Shown here one piece after another: positions 26,051 to 37,700 of a stretch of DNA of 64,000 nt (position 1 is its first letter; the number at the start of each line of letters is the position of its first letter). Below the pieces are notes generated by a model. It was not told where the DNA came from. It was given only the letters and a program-made list of their open reading frames with translations, and ran no database searches. The DNA is taken from NCBI RefSeq assembly GCF_003337735.1, contig NZ_QPJY01000002.1, forward strand, positions 496,001-560,000. Direction: 5' to 3'. Source of the stretch: Thioalbus denitrificans (GTDB lineage: Bacteria; Pseudomonadota; Gammaproteobacteria; DSM-26407). The translations under genes and the position numbers were made by a program.

Positions 26051-26413
26051 CTACATGGTATAGGTGGGGCGTTCGGACTGCAGTGCGCCGGCCAGGTAGG
26101 TTTCGATCTTGTTGCGGGCGATGCTGCCGTCCTGCTCGTTGAACTGCACGCCGATACCGGCGGCCCGGTTGCCCTGGGCGCCGCTGGGCGTGATCCAGAC
26201 GATGCGGCCCACCACCGGAATCTTCTCCACCTCGTCCATGAGGTTGAGGAGCATGAACACCTCGTCGCCCAGCCGGTAGCGCTTCTTGGTGGGGATGAAC
26301 AGACCGCCGTTTTTCACGAACGGCATGTAGGCGGCATACAGCGCCGCCTTGTCCTTGATGGACAGGGACAGGATGCCGTGATGGGCGCTGCGCCCCTCGC
26401 CTTGGCCTTGCAT
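26051..26413 (-). CDS. pilZ: Type IV pilus assembly protein PilZ
   Basis: A 120-residue single PilZ domain. The segment DKAALYAAYMPFVKNGGLFI and the end GNRAAGIGVQF are nearly identical to Pseudomonas PilZ, the founding member required for type IV pilus biogenesis. The RxxxR motif needed for cyclic-di-GMP binding is missing, as in authentic PilZ, so it acts through protein partners (PilB/FimX in known systems). ATG 26413 gives the family's usual length. It lies 23 bp after holB. Confidence 0.92.
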   Translation of the reverse strand: MQGQGEGRSAHHGILSLSIKDKAALYAAYMPFVKNGGLFIPTKKRYRLGDEVFMLLNLMDEVEKIPVVGRIVWITPSGAQGNRAAGIGVQFNEQDGSIARNKIETYLAGALQSERPTYTM

Positions 26414-26436
26414 CGGTCTCAGCCCCGCTCGTCTGT

Positions 26437-27483
26437 TCAGCGCCGGTCGGTGCCGGCGGAAAGATGGGTCCAGTCGATGAGCAGGTCCTCGATCACCAGC
26501 TGCGGATTCAGGTTGGCCTGACCCGACACCTGGCGCCGGTAGGTCTCCACCGACTCCAGCAGCCGCTGGATTTCGAGCACCGCCGCACGCCCCACCCAAC
26601 GCTGCATCACCGCCACCTGATCGCGGTTCATGATATGGCGGTCCGTTGCGGAAAGCTTCAACCGAATCATATCCATAAGCGCCAGCGATAGCCAGTGCAG
26701 GGCTTCCGGCAGGCCGGGTCCGCCGTGCCAGCGCGCGGCCACCGCCACCGGCTCGTCGCGTCCCGACCACAGGGCGTCGAGGTCGGCGAACAACCGGCTG
26801 CGCTGTTCCAGGCGCTCCCCATCGGCCATCGCCGCGGCCGCCAGCGGCGCCCCGCCGGCGAGGTCGAGCAGCAGGCCTGGCTCCGCCGCGCCGGTCTCCT
26901 CGCGCAGCCAGGCCAGCGCCTGCTCCCGGGCCGGGAGGCGGAACTCGATCCGCTGGCAGCGGCTGCGGATGGTGGCCGGAAGAGCGGCGGGCCGATCGCT
27001 CACCAGCAGCAATACGGCACCGCCGGAGGGCTCCTCCAGGGTTTTCAGCAGGCTGTTGGCCGCGCCCATGGTCATGGCGTCGGCCGGGTCGATGAGCGAC
27101 ACCCTGTGGCCCCGGTACTGGGCGGTCAGGGAGAGGAACTCATTGTGGGCGCGCACCTGCTCGATCTTGATGGCCCGGCCGCCCTCCTCCGGGACCAGGC
27201 GCAGGAAGTCGGGATGGCTGCCGCCGGCGAACAGGCGGCAACCCCCGCACTGTCCGCATGCGCTCCCGTCCGGGTGCGGCTCGCGGCACAGCAGCGCGGC
27301 GGCGAGGGCCTCGGCAAAGCGCCGCTTGCCCAACCCGGCCGGACCGCTGAGGAGCAACGCGTGGGGCAGGCGCTCGCGGCGGCGGCGCCCGACGAGGTTG
27401 CTCCAGTTTTCCTGCGTCCAGGGGGGCGGCCTGGCGGCGTTGCCCCCGGGACTGGCCTGCGTCTGCCGTTCGCCGTCTGCCAT
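26437..27483 (-). CDS. holB: DNA polymerase III delta' subunit
   Basis: This 348-residue clamp-loader subunit has an AAA+ domain with a P-loop-like GPAGLGKRRF near residue 45. A zinc module has four Cys (LCREPHPDGSACGQCGGCRL). Then come the sensor region SLIDPADAMTMGAANSLLKT with LEEPS, and a C-terminal collar domain. Delta' acts as stator of the clamp loader that places the beta sliding clamp on primed DNA. ATG 27483 begins 5 bases after the tmk stop, so the two are coupled. Confidence 0.93.
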   Translation of the reverse strand: MADGERQTQASPGGNAARPPPWTQENWSNLVGRRRRERLPHALLLSGPAGLGKRRFAEALAAALLCREPHPDGSACGQCGGCRLFAGGSHPDFLRLVPEEGGRAIKIEQVRAHNEFLSLTAQYRGHRVSLIDPADAMTMGAANSLLKTLEEPSGGAVLLLVSDRPAALPATIRSRCQRIEFRLPAREQALAWLREETGAAEPGLLLDLAGGAPLAAAAMADGERLEQRSRLFADLDALWSGRDEPVAVAARWHGGPGLPEALHWLSLALMDMIRLKLSATDRHIMNRDQVAVMQRWVGRAAVLEIQRLLESVETYRRQVSGQANLNPQLVIEDLLIDWTHLSAGTDRR

Positions 27484-27488
27484 GGGCC

Positions 27489-29170
<1,682 letters not shown>

Positions 29171-29189
29171 GTCACCGCCTGCCGGTTGC

Positions 29190-29211
29190 AGCCCCCGCCA
29201 CGGCGGGGGCT
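29190..29211. terminator. GC-rich hairpin between fabF and mltG
   Basis: AGCCCCCGC pairs perfectly with GCGGGGGCT around a 4-base loop, 5 bp past the fabF stop. No T-run follows on the minus strand, so it probably only attenuates or protects the fabF 3' end. Confidence 0.45.
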
Positions 29212-29215
29212 TTCG

Positions 29216-30457
29216 CTAATCAGGTTTGCGGAAGATCAGGGTTCCGTTGGTGCCGCCGAAACCGAAGGAGTTCGACAGCGCCACGTCGATCTTCATCTCC
29301 CGGGCGGTGTGGGCAACGTAGTCCAGGTCGCATTCCGCATCGGGGTTGTCGAGGTTGATGGTCGGCGGAGAGACCTGGTCGCGGATGGCGAGGATGGAGA
29401 AGATGGCCTCCACCGCCCCGGCCGCGCCGAGCAGGTGTCCGGTCATCGACTTCGTGGAGTTCACCACCAGCTTGCGGGCGTGTTCACCGAAGGTGGTCTT
29501 CACCGCCCGGGTCTCGGCCACATCGCCGGCCGGGGTGGAGGTCCCATGGGCGTTGACATAGTGCACCGCGTCGGGGTTCATCCCGGCATCGCGCAGGGCA
29601 TTGGCCATGCAGGTGGCGGCACCCTCGCCCTCCGCCGGCGGCAGGGTCATGTGGTAGGCATCGCCGCTCATGCCGAAGCCCACCAGTTCGGCATAGATGG
29701 TGGCGCCGCGGCGCTTGGCGTGCTCGTACTCCTCCAGCACCACCACGCCGCCGCCGTCGCTGAGCACGAAGCCGTCGCGGTCGCGATCCCACGGGCGGCT
29801 GGCCTGCTCCGGGGCATCGTTGCGGGTGGAGAGCGCCCGGGCGGAGCCGAAGCCGCCGAGCCCCAGTGGTGAGGTGGCCATCTCCGCGCCGCCCGCGATC
29901 ATCACGTCGGCATCACCGTAGGCGATGATGCGCCCGGCCTCGCCGATGTTGTGGGTACCGGTGGTGCAGGCGGTGACGATGGCGATGTTCGGCCCCTTGA
30001 ACCCGTACATGATGGACAGGTTGCCGGAGATCATGTTGATGATGGCGCTGGGCACGAAGAACGGCGAGATGCGGCGCGGGCCGCTCTTCATGTAGGTTTC
30101 GTGATTGCGCTCGATGGCCGGCAGACCGCCGATGCCCGAACCGATGGCCACGCCGATGCGGTGGGCGTTCTCCTCGGTCACCTCGAGCCCGGAGTCACGG
30201 ACCGCCTGGACGCCGGCCGCAATGCCGTAATGGATGAACGCATCCATCTTCTTGGCTTCCTTCGGCGGCAGGTACTCCTCAACATTGAAGTTCCTGATCG
30301 AACCCCCGAAACGGGTGCTGAAAGCCGAGGTGTCGAAGTGCTCGATGGGGCCGATGCCACTCTTGCCGGCGAGCGCATTCTCCCAGGACTCCGCGACACT
30401 GAGACCAAGGGGAGAGACCATGCCGAGGCCGGTGACAACAACACGCTTCCTAGCCAA
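29216..30457 (-). CDS. fabF: 3-oxoacyl-ACP synthase II
   Basis: This 413-residue condensing enzyme elongates acyl-ACP with malonyl-ACP in type II fatty-acid synthesis. The catalytic Cys is in [14 protein letters not shown], and the two His are in [11 protein letters not shown] and [14 protein letters not shown]. The start is TTG at 30457, behind GAGGG. It lies 217 bp downstream of acpP, with two hairpins in between. Confidence 0.95.
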   Translation of the reverse strand: MARKRVVVTGLGMVSPLGLSVAESWENALAGKSGIGPIEHFDTSAFSTRFGGSIRNFNVEEYLPPKEAKKMDAFIHYGIAAGVQAVRDSGLEVTEENAHRIGVAIGSGIGGLPAIERNHETYMKSGPRRISPFFVPSAIINMISGNLSIMYGFKGPNIAIVTACTTGTHNIGEAGRIIAYGDADVMIAGGAEMATSPLGLGGFGSARALSTRNDAPEQASRPWDRDRDGFVLSDGGGVVVLEEYEHAKRRGATIYAELVGFGMSGDAYHMTLPPAEGEGAATCMANALRDAGMNPDAVHYVNAHGTSTPAGDVAETRAVKTTFGEHARKLVVNSTKSMTGHLLGAAGAVEAIFSILAIRDQVSPPTINLDNPDAECDLDYVAHTAREMKIDVALSNSFGFGGTNGTLIFRKPD

Positions 30458-30570
30458 AGGTAAACCCTCTATGCCGATGGCGGCCCGGAAGCCGCATTCT
30501 GGATGGTCCGCCTGGACAGCGGCCGGACGAACCGCCCGCGTGACGAATAAGGCTGATGGACGGGCACAAA

Positions 30571-30605
30571 CAGAGAAAGGCCGCCGACCGCTATGGCCGG
30601 CGGCC
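30571..30605 (-). terminator. Terminator-like hairpin between acpP and fabF
   Basis: On the minus strand GGCCGCCG and CGGCGGCC form an 8-bp stem followed by TTTCTCTG. It is the second of two hairpins after acpP and probably ends a share of acpP transcripts before fabF. Confidence 0.6.
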
Positions 30606-30612
30606 CATTCCA

Positions 30613-30659
30613 GCGCGCTGCTTCACTCTGAAAGTGCCTCCCGGAGTGAAGCAGCGCGC
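30613..30659 (-). promoter_or_regulatory. 16-bp perfect inverted repeat downstream of acpP
   Basis: GCGCGCTGCTTCACTC at 30613-30628 is the exact complement of 30644-30659, with a 15-base loop. It begins 15 bp after the acpP stop. The mRNA hairpin may protect the abundant acpP message or attenuate read-through to fabF. Confidence 0.6.
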
Positions 30660-30674
30660 CAGCTGCATCCCGAC

Positions 30675-30908
30675 TCAGCTATGAGCTTCGATGTAGTCGA
30701 TAGCCTGCTGGACAGTGGTGATCTTCTCGGCCTCCTCATCGGGGATTTCGCACTCGAACTCCTCCTCGAGAGCCATGACCAGCTCAACAGTGTCCAGCGA
30801 ATCAGCACCCAGGTCGTCGACGAACGAGGCCTCGCGGGTGACCTCCTCTTCCTTCACCCCCAGCTGCTCGACCACGATCTTCTTGACGCGCTCTTCAATA
30901 GTGCTCAT
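30675..30908 (-). CDS. acpP: Acyl carrier protein
   Basis: This 77-residue acidic four-helix protein carries the 4'-phosphopantetheine attachment Ser in [18 protein letters not shown]. It shuttles acyl chains between Fab enzymes. AGGAGG lies 11 bases before ATG 30908, and a good promoter lies just upstream (30962-30989). Confidence 0.97.
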   Translation of the reverse strand: MSTIEERVKKIVVEQLGVKEEEVTREASFVDDLGADSLDTVELVMALEEEFECEIPDEEAEKITTVQQAIDYIEAHS

Positions 30909-30961
30909 GACAGGATTGTCCTCCTAAACGCACAGGATGCAGCTCGATAACTGCGGTTGGT

Positions 30962-30989
30962 AGTTTATAAAAACGCCGATAAGTTGCAA
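30962..30989 (-). promoter_or_regulatory. Promoter directly upstream of acpP
   Basis: On the minus strand TTGCAA (30984-30989), a 16-bp spacer and TAAACT (30962-30967) precede acpP by about 50 bp. A dedicated acpP promoter is known in other gammaproteobacteria. Confidence 0.55.
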
Positions 30990-31100
30990 GGCGATTTGCC
31001 CGTCCATCCTGGATTGATGCCCGCTTCCCGGGGTGTCCCAAGCACCTGGCCCGGCAGACCGGCTGCTCGCCTATTTTGTTGATTTCTGGTTGTTTTGCTC

Positions 31101-31847
31101 TCAACCCATGTACATCCCGCCATTCACATGGAGGGTCTCGCCGGTGATATAGCCGGCACCCGGAGATGCCAGGAATGCCACCGCGGAGGCGATCTCCCCG
31201 GGCTGTCCCAGGCGGGCGAGCGGTATCTGGCCCAGCAGGGCGGTGCGCTGATCATCGGGCAGCGCGCGGGTCATGTCGGTGTCGATGAAGCCGGGCGCAA
31301 CGGTGTTCACGGTCACGTTCCGGCTTCCCACCTCGCGGGCCAGCGCCCGGGTGAAGCCCATCACGCCGGCCTTGGCGGCGGCGTAGTTGGTCTGCCCGGC
31401 GTTGCCCATGGCTCCCACCACCGAGGCGATGCTGATGATGCGGCCCCAGCGCGCCTTCATCATGCCGCGCAGGCAGGCCTTGCTCATGCGGTAGACCGAG
31501 GTGAGGTTGGTGTTCAGAATTGCCTCCCACTCCTCGTCCTTCATGCGCATGAGAAGGTTGTCGCGGGTGATTCCGGCGTTGTTGACCAGGATGTCGGGGG
31601 TGCCCGGTTCCTTGCCCAGGGCCTCGAGCAGGGCGCTGACCGAACCGGCGTCGGAGACATCCAGCGTCATTCCGCGCCCCTCGACGCCCTGCTCCGCCAG
31701 GGCCGCGGTGATGGCCTCGGCGCCCCGGTCGGAGGTGGCCGTACCGACGACCATCGCGCCCTGCCGTCCCAGCTCCAGGGCAATGGCCTGTCCGATCCCG
31801 CGGCTGGCGCCGGTGACCAGAGCGATTTTTCCTTCCAGCATCGTCAT
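31101..31847 (-). CDS. fabG: 3-oxoacyl-ACP reductase
   Basis: This 248-residue short-chain dehydrogenase has the nucleotide-binding TGASRGIGQA, NNAGITRDNLL, and the catalytic Ser-Tyr-Lys set (IISIASVVGA, then TNYAAAKAGVMG). It reduces 3-oxoacyl-ACP with NADPH. Starts at 31847 (MTMLEGK) and 31841 (MLEGK) are both possible; the former is used. It follows fabH by 73 bp. The usual fabD between them is absent. Confidence 0.95.
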   Translation of the reverse strand: MTMLEGKIALVTGASRGIGQAIALELGRQGAMVVGTATSDRGAEAITAALAEQGVEGRGMTLDVSDAGSVSALLEALGKEPGTPDILVNNAGITRDNLLMRMKDEEWEAILNTNLTSVYRMSKACLRGMMKARWGRIISIASVVGAMGNAGQTNYAAAKAGVMGFTRALAREVGSRNVTVNTVAPGFIDTDMTRALPDDQRTALLGQIPLARLGQPGEIASAVAFLASPGAGYITGETLHVNGGMYMG

Positions 31848-31920
31848 GGTTGAGTTCCCGGTTGGTGGCGTGCCGCCGGCGCGGGGCGTTGCCCGCCGCC
31901 CTGCGGCCCGGTAGCGGGGT

Positions 31921-32886
31921 TCAGAATCTGACCAGCGCCGAACCCCAGGTGAATCCGCCGCCGAAGGCCTCCAGCAGCACCACATCGCCCGCCTTGATGC
32001 GGCCGTCGCGCACTGCCTCGTCCAGCGCCAGGGGCACCGAGGCGCCGGAGGTGTTGCCCTGGTCCTCGATGGTCACCACCACCCGCTCCATGGGCATGCG
32101 CAGCTTCCTGGCGGTGGCCTGGATGATGCGGATGTTGGCCTGGTGCGGAACCAGCCAGTCCACGTCGGCGCGGGTCATGCCGTTCGCCTCGAGGGTCTCG
32201 TCGACGATCCGGCCCAGCGTGTTGACGGCCACCTTGAACACTTCGCTGCCGAACATGCGCATGTGCGGCTTGCGCCCGTCGGCCTCCTGCCCCTCCAGCG
32301 GGTTCGGCACGTAGAGCAGATCCTTGTAGCTGCCGTCGGCGTGGATGTGGGTGGAGAGGACGCCCGGCTCCTCCGAGGCCCCCAGCAGCACGGCGCCGGC
32401 GCCGTCGCCGAAGATGATGCAGGTGCCGCGGTCGGTCCAGTCGAGGATGCGGGAATTCGCCTCGCTGCCGATCACCAGCGCGGTAGCGGCCGCTCCGGTG
32501 CGGATGAACTGGTCGGCGATGCTGAGCCCGTAGGCGAAACCGGCGCAGGCGGCCTGCACGTCGAAGGCCGGGCAGCCGTTCCTGATGCCGAGCCGCTGCT
32601 GCACCAGGCAGGCGGTGCTGGGGAAGATGCGGTCGGGGGAGCTGGTGGCCACGATGATGAGCCCCACATCCTCCGGCGTCTTGCCGGCCGCCTCAAGCGC
32701 CCGCCGGGCGGCGATCTCGGCCATGCTGGAGGCGGTCTCGTCGGCTCCGGCCACATGGCGGCGGCGGATGCCGGTGCGCTCCACGATCCACTGGTCGGTG
32801 GTATCCACCAGCTTCTCCAGGTCCGCGTTGGTCCGGACCTGTTCCGGCAGGTAGCCGCCGGTGCCGATTATCCGTGAGTATTTCAA
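31921..32886 (-). CDS. fabH: 3-oxoacyl-ACP synthase III
   Basis: This 321-residue enzyme starts fatty-acid synthesis by condensing acetyl-CoA with malonyl-ACP. The catalytic Cys is in [12 protein letters not shown], the His in [10 protein letters not shown] and the Asn in [12 protein letters not shown]. The start is TTG at 32886, overlapping the plsX stop (TTGA), so translation is coupled. Confidence 0.95.
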   Translation of the reverse strand: MKYSRIIGTGGYLPEQVRTNADLEKLVDTTDQWIVERTGIRRRHVAGADETASSMAEIAARRALEAAGKTPEDVGLIIVATSSPDRIFPSTACLVQQRLGIRNGCPAFDVQAACAGFAYGLSIADQFIRTGAAATALVIGSEANSRILDWTDRGTCIIFGDGAGAVLLGASEEPGVLSTHIHADGSYKDLLYVPNPLEGQEADGRKPHMRMFGSEVFKVAVNTLGRIVDETLEANGMTRADVDWLVPHQANIRIIQATARKLRMPMERVVVTIEDQGNTSGASVPLALDEAVRDGRIKAGDVVLLEAFGGGFTWGSALVRF

Positions 32887-33911
32887 ACCGCCCGCCTTTC
32901 CAGTAGCAGTGAACTGAGTTGATGGCTGATGCGTTCCGGAACGTTCTTCTGCGCCTCGCGCCGGGCCACCTGGATGGCGTTGGCGAAGGACAGCTCATCG
33001 GCGCTGCCATGGCTCTTCACCACGATGCCCTGCAGCCCCACCAGGCTGGCGCCGTTGTAGCGGCGCGGATCGACCCGGTGGCGGAATGCCCGCAGCACCG
33101 GCAGGGCCAGCAGGCCGGCAATCCGGGTCAGCCAGTTCCGGGTAAACTCCTGGCGCATGAAGTGGCTGATCATCCTGGCCACCCCCTCGCTGGTCTTCAG
33201 GGCCACGTTGCCGACAAAGCCGTCGCAGACCACCACGTCCGCGCTGCCCTTGTAGATATCGTCCCCCTCCACGTAGCCGATGTAGTTGACGGCATCGGAT
33301 CGGGACAGCAGCGTGGCGGCCTCCTTGACCTGCTCGTTGCCCTTGATGGCCTCCTCACCGATGTTGAGCAGGCCCACCCGCGGCCGGGCATTGCCGTCCA
33401 CCGCCGCCACCAGCACCGAGCCCATGACCGCGAACTGGAACAGGTGCTCGGCGCTGCAGTCGACGTTGGCCCCCAGGTCCAGCACATGGGTATGTCCCGT
33501 GATGGTGGGCAGGGCGGTGATGATGGCCGGCCTGTCCACACCCGGCAGGGTCTTGAGGACATAACGGGCCGTCGCCATCAGGGCGCCGGTGTTGCCCGCG
33601 CTGACACAGGCGCCGGCCTCCCCCTGCTTGACCAGGTTGATGGCCACGCGCATGGAGGAGTCCTTCTTGTTGCGCAGCGCCTGGGCCGGCGGCTCGTCCA
33701 TCTCCACCTTCTGCGAGGCGTGATGAACCCGCAGGCGATCGTCTCCGAGACGCCCGCACGACTTGAGCTCGCGCTCGAGAACCTCGCGATCACCCACCAG
33801 GATGATGCGCAGTTCCGGTTCCCTGTCCAGCTGCTTCAGCGCAGCCGGAACCACCACGGATGGCCCGTGGTCGCCACCCATGGCGTCCAGGGCGATCGTC
33901 GTGGGGCTCAA
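32883..33911 (-). CDS. plsX: Phosphate acyltransferase PlsX
   Basis: This 342-residue enzyme makes acyl-phosphate from acyl-ACP for phospholipid synthesis. The family motif [19 protein letters not shown] opens the protein, and [19 protein letters not shown] is also typical. The start must be TTG 33911, because a stop lies two codons upstream in the same frame. It begins 3 bp after rpmF, as in most gammaproteobacteria. Confidence 0.95.
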   Translation of the reverse strand: MSPTTIALDAMGGDHGPSVVVPAALKQLDREPELRIILVGDREVLERELKSCGRLGDDRLRVHHASQKVEMDEPPAQALRNKKDSSMRVAINLVKQGEAGACVSAGNTGALMATARYVLKTLPGVDRPAIITALPTITGHTHVLDLGANVDCSAEHLFQFAVMGSVLVAAVDGNARPRVGLLNIGEEAIKGNEQVKEAATLLSRSDAVNYIGYVEGDDIYKGSADVVVCDGFVGNVALKTSEGVARMISHFMRQEFTRNWLTRIAGLLALPVLRAFRHRVDPRRYNGASLVGLQGIVVKSHGSADELSFANAIQVARREAQKNVPERISHQLSSLLLERRAV

Positions 33912-33914
33912 CGC

Positions 33915-34094
33915 TTACTCGGCCTTGCCGGTATCGATCTTGCGGCCACGGTAGTAGCCATCGGGGCTCACGTGGTGGCGCAGATGGGTCTCGCCGCTGG
34001 TGGGCTCGATGGACAGAGCCTTGCTGGTCAGGGCGTCGTGGGCGCGGCGCATGCCACGCTTGGAACGGGTCTTTCGATTCTGCTGAACGGCCAT
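33915..34094 (-). CDS. rpmF: 50S ribosomal protein L32
   Basis: The 59-residue frame reads [20 protein letters not shown] and ends [15 protein letters not shown]. This is the conserved basic L32 sequence without zinc-binding Cys pairs (zinc-independent form). It lies between yceD and plsX, the standard order. GGGAG stands upstream of ATG 34094. Confidence 0.96.
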   Translation of the reverse strand: MAVQQNRKTRSKRGMRRAHDALTSKALSIEPTSGETHLRHHVSPDGYYRGRKIDTGKAE

Positions 34095-34117
34095 TACCGG
34101 GTCACTCCCGAAAAATA

Positions 34118-34651
34118 TCAGTCACGGTCTTTCTTCAGTGCCGCCAGAACGCTGAACGGATTCTCCCGCTCCGGCGCGGCACCGGGCTCAACTTCTTCCT
34201 CTGTCTCGTGCGGCTCGCCGGCGGCGGGGCACGCATCGAGTTCATGCATGGGCGCAAACGGCAGCGCCAGCAGCAGTTCATCCTCGACGAGGGTGGCCAG
34301 GTCAAGGGGCTCACCGGTGGCCACGAGGGGATCGCGATCGCCGTGCAGCGACCGCGCCGCCTCGTCGCTGGGGACTATCTCCAGCTCGACCGGCTGCTCC
34401 AGCTCAAGCTCCATGGGCTGAAGGCAGCGCTGGCAGATGAGCGACACCCGGGCCCGCAGCCTGCCGCGCACGTAGCGCAACCGGCCCTCTCCGGTGCCGA
34501 ACTCCAGCACGACATCCACCACACCCGCGTCGTCCGTCAGACAGCCGCACAGCCGGGTGAGGTCCGCCAGCGGCAGATCGCCCTCCACCCGCGTACCGGC
34601 TCGCGCCAGCGCGACAGGGTCGATCAGCTTCGGCAGCGGCCCACGCAACAT
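34118..34651 (-). CDS. yceD: YceD / DUF177 family protein (23S rRNA accumulation protein)
   Basis: This 177-residue protein has the family hallmarks: [11 protein letters not shown] at the start, the Cys pair in [23 protein letters not shown] in the middle and [12 protein letters not shown] at the end. YceD supports 23S rRNA accumulation and is nearly always followed by rpmF, as here. A consensus promoter lies so close that the mRNA would have almost no 5' leader. Confidence 0.93.
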   Translation of the reverse strand: MLRGPLPKLIDPVALARAGTRVEGDLPLADLTRLCGCLTDDAGVVDVVLEFGTGEGRLRYVRGRLRARVSLICQRCLQPMELELEQPVELEIVPSDEAARSLHGDRDPLVATGEPLDLATLVEDELLLALPFAPMHELDACPAAGEPHETEEEVEPGAAPERENPFSVLAALKKDRD

Positions 34652-34660
34652 AAGCCGGCA

Positions 34661-34689
34661 ATTTTATTGCATGGTGCAAGGGTAGTCAA
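34661..34689 (-). promoter_or_regulatory. Promoter of the yceD-rpmF-plsX-fab operon
   Basis: Minus strand: TTGACT (34684-34689), a 17-bp spacer and TAAAAT (34661-34666), a near-consensus sigma-70 promoter. The start would be about 34654-34655, only 3-4 bases before ATG 34651. Confidence 0.7.
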
Positions 34690-34758
34690 AAGCGCTGTAC
34701 GCAGGACGGATCCTGATCACCGGCCCGACCCCGGCTAAGCCTCCGCCGACGCGGCGGG

Positions 34759-37700
34759 CTAGTCGACGCATTCCAGCTCCGCCCACCGGTTGCGCAGCCG
34801 TTTCAGCGAGACCGGCTGGGCGGTTTTGAGCTCCTGGGCGAACAGGGAGACCCGCAGCTCCTCCAGCGCCCAGCGGAACGCCACCAGCGCCGGATCGCAG
34901 CGCCCCTCGCCCGCCACGACCTCGGCCCGCCGGCGCCAGGCCTCCCACAGGGGGCGGATCTCGGCCATGGACTGGTCGTCCCGCGCCGGGTTGAGCGCCC
35001 GCTTCTCCAGCCGGCGCTCCATGGCGGCCAGGTAGCGCGGCAGGTGGCGCAGCGACTCGGCCGGGGTGACGGCGGCAAAGCCGCGGTAGACCAAGGCGCC
35101 GAGCTGCTCGCGCAGGTCGGCCCAGGCCGGAGCGTCGGCCGGACCGGGCTCCCGTGCGAGCCGCCCCGCGACCCCGTGGTAGGTTTCCAGGGCCCGCTCG
35201 GTGCTGGCCGCGAGTCGGTTGGCCGTCTCGACCAGGCGCCGCCGCCCCTCCTCCAGCCGGCGCTCGAAGGCCTGCCGGTCCCGCGCCAGGGGGGCGTCGC
35301 CCAGAAAGACCTCCACCGCCGCGGCCCGCAACAGGTCCCGCCGCAGCGCCTCGCACGGCGCTAGATCCGGGTCGTCGGCGGGCAGCATCACCGTCGCCGG
35401 CGGCTCCGCGCGCACCGCCAGCGTGTAGTGCAGGCACATGGCGCGGCTCACCGGCAGTCCCTTGGCCAGGCGCCGGGCATCGGTGCCCAGGGCCAGCAGG
35501 AACAGGCGCGTGAGCCCGTGCCGGCTGGCCGTCTCCGCTTTCTGCGGCGTGTCGAACAGGCGCAGGTCGACCGCCTCGCCCCGGTCCACCAGTCCCGGGT
35601 AGCCACTCAGGCCGCCGCGGGAATCGAGCACCACCTGCTCGGGCAGGTCGCCGAAGTCCCAGGAGCGGATCCCTTCCCGCTCGAACCGACGGTCGGAGGC
35701 CTTGCGGAAGCTCTGCCGCGCGACCCCCTGGAGCTGGTCCCGCAGGGCGGGGAGATCGCGGCCGCTGGCCAGTTCCCGCTTCCCTTCGAGCACCCGGAAC
35801 CGCATCCGCAGGTGATCGGGCAGCGCCGCCTCCCGCCACGCCTCGGCCGGCACCCTGATCCCGGTCATCTGCGCCAGCGCCGTACCCAGCGCCACGGTCA
35901 GCTCGCCGGCCCCCGCCTCCATCCGCTCCAGGCAGGCATCGGCGAAATCCGGCACCGGGACGAAGCTGCGCCGCAGCGACTTGGGCAGGGACTTGATCAG
36001 CGCGATCACCTTGTCCCGCAGCAGCCCCGGCACCAGCCAGCCGAACGCCTCCGGTCGCAACTGGTTGAGCGCCGCCGCCGGCACACTGACGGTGACACCG
36101 TCCGCTTCATGCCCGGGCTCGAAGTGGTAGTCGAGGGGCAGGGTGAGCCCCTCCACTTCCAGCGTCCCGGGGAAACTGTCCTCGGTGATCCCGGCGGCGC
36201 CATGCTGCATCAGGTACTCGCGGCTGAGATGCAGCAGGTCCGGCCGCTCCCGGCCGGCCTGGCGCAGCCACTTCTCGAACTGGGCGCCGCTGTGGATTCC
36301 GGCCGGGACCTGCCGATCGTAGAACTCGTAGAGCACCGCCTCGTCCACGAGAATGTCCCGCCGGCGGGACTTGGACTCCAGCCCCTCCACCTCTTCGATG
36401 AGCGCGCGGTTGTGGGCGAAGAACTCCGCGTCGGTACGGTAATCGCCCCGGACCAGGGCCGCGCGGATGAAGATTTCGCGCGCCTCATCCGGCGCAACGG
36501 GTCCGTAGTGCACCGGGCGCTTCGGCTGCAGGACCAGGCCGTAGAGGGAGACCCGCTCATAGGCCATCACCCGGGCCGGACGCTTCTCCCAGTGGGGATC
36601 GAAGAGGTTGCGACGGACCAGGTGGGCGCCCACCTCCTCCACCCATTCCGGCTCCACCCGCGCCACCCCGCGGGCGTAGACCCGCTGGGTCTCCACCAGC
36701 TCCGCGGCCACGATCCACCGCGGCTTGCGGGCCGCCAGGGAGGAACCGGGAAAGATCTGGAGGCGGGTGCCGCGGGCGCCCTGGTACTGGGTGGGCGGCC
36801 GCCGGCGGCCGCTCTTCTCCGCGCCCTCCCCCTCCCCGCCATCGATGCGCAGGGCCACGTTGTCCAGCAACCCGGACAGCAGCGCCTTGTGCACCGCGTC
36901 GTACTCGGCCGGCACCTGGTTGGGACGCATCCCCATCTCCCGCACCAGGGTGAAAATCTGGGTATGGATGTCCTCCCATTCGCGCATGCGCAGGAAGGAG
37001 AGGAAATGGTCCCGGCACCAGCGGCGCAGCTTGTTCTGGGACAGGTGCTGCTTCTGTTCCTGGTAGACGCGCCACAGGTTAACGTGGCCCAGGAAGTCGG
37101 ATTCCGGATGGCGGAACGCCTTGTGCGCCTCGTCCGCCGCCTGCTGCGCCTCCAGCGGGCGTTCGCGGGGATCCTGGATGCTCAGGGCGCTGGCGATGAT
37201 CAGCACCTCCTCCAGGCAATGGCGCTCGGCGCCGGCGAGGACCATGCGCCCGATGCGCGGATCCACCGGCAGACGCGCCAGCTGGCGCCCCAGCGGGGTC
37301 AGCCCGCGGTGTCCGTCCAGCGCTCCGAGCTCGCCCAGCAGGCGGAAGCCATCGTTGACGGCCCGCGCATCGGGGGCGTCGAGGAAGGGGAACCGCTCCA
37401 CGTCGCCGAGCCCCAGCGCCTGCATGCGCAGGATCACCGCGGCGAGGTTGGTGCGCAGGATCTCGGGATCGGTGAACTCCGGACGGGAGAGGAAATCCTC
37501 CTCTGCATAGAGGCGGAAACAGAGCCCGGCGCTGATGCGTCCGCAGCGTCCCTTGCGCTGGTTGGCGCTGGCCTGGGAGATCGGCTCGATGAGCAGCCCC
37601 TGCACCTTGCTGCGCACGCTGTAGCGGCTGATGCGGGCGGTGCCCGGGTCCACCACGTAGCGGATGCCCGGGACCGTCAGGGAGGTTTCCGCCACGTTGG

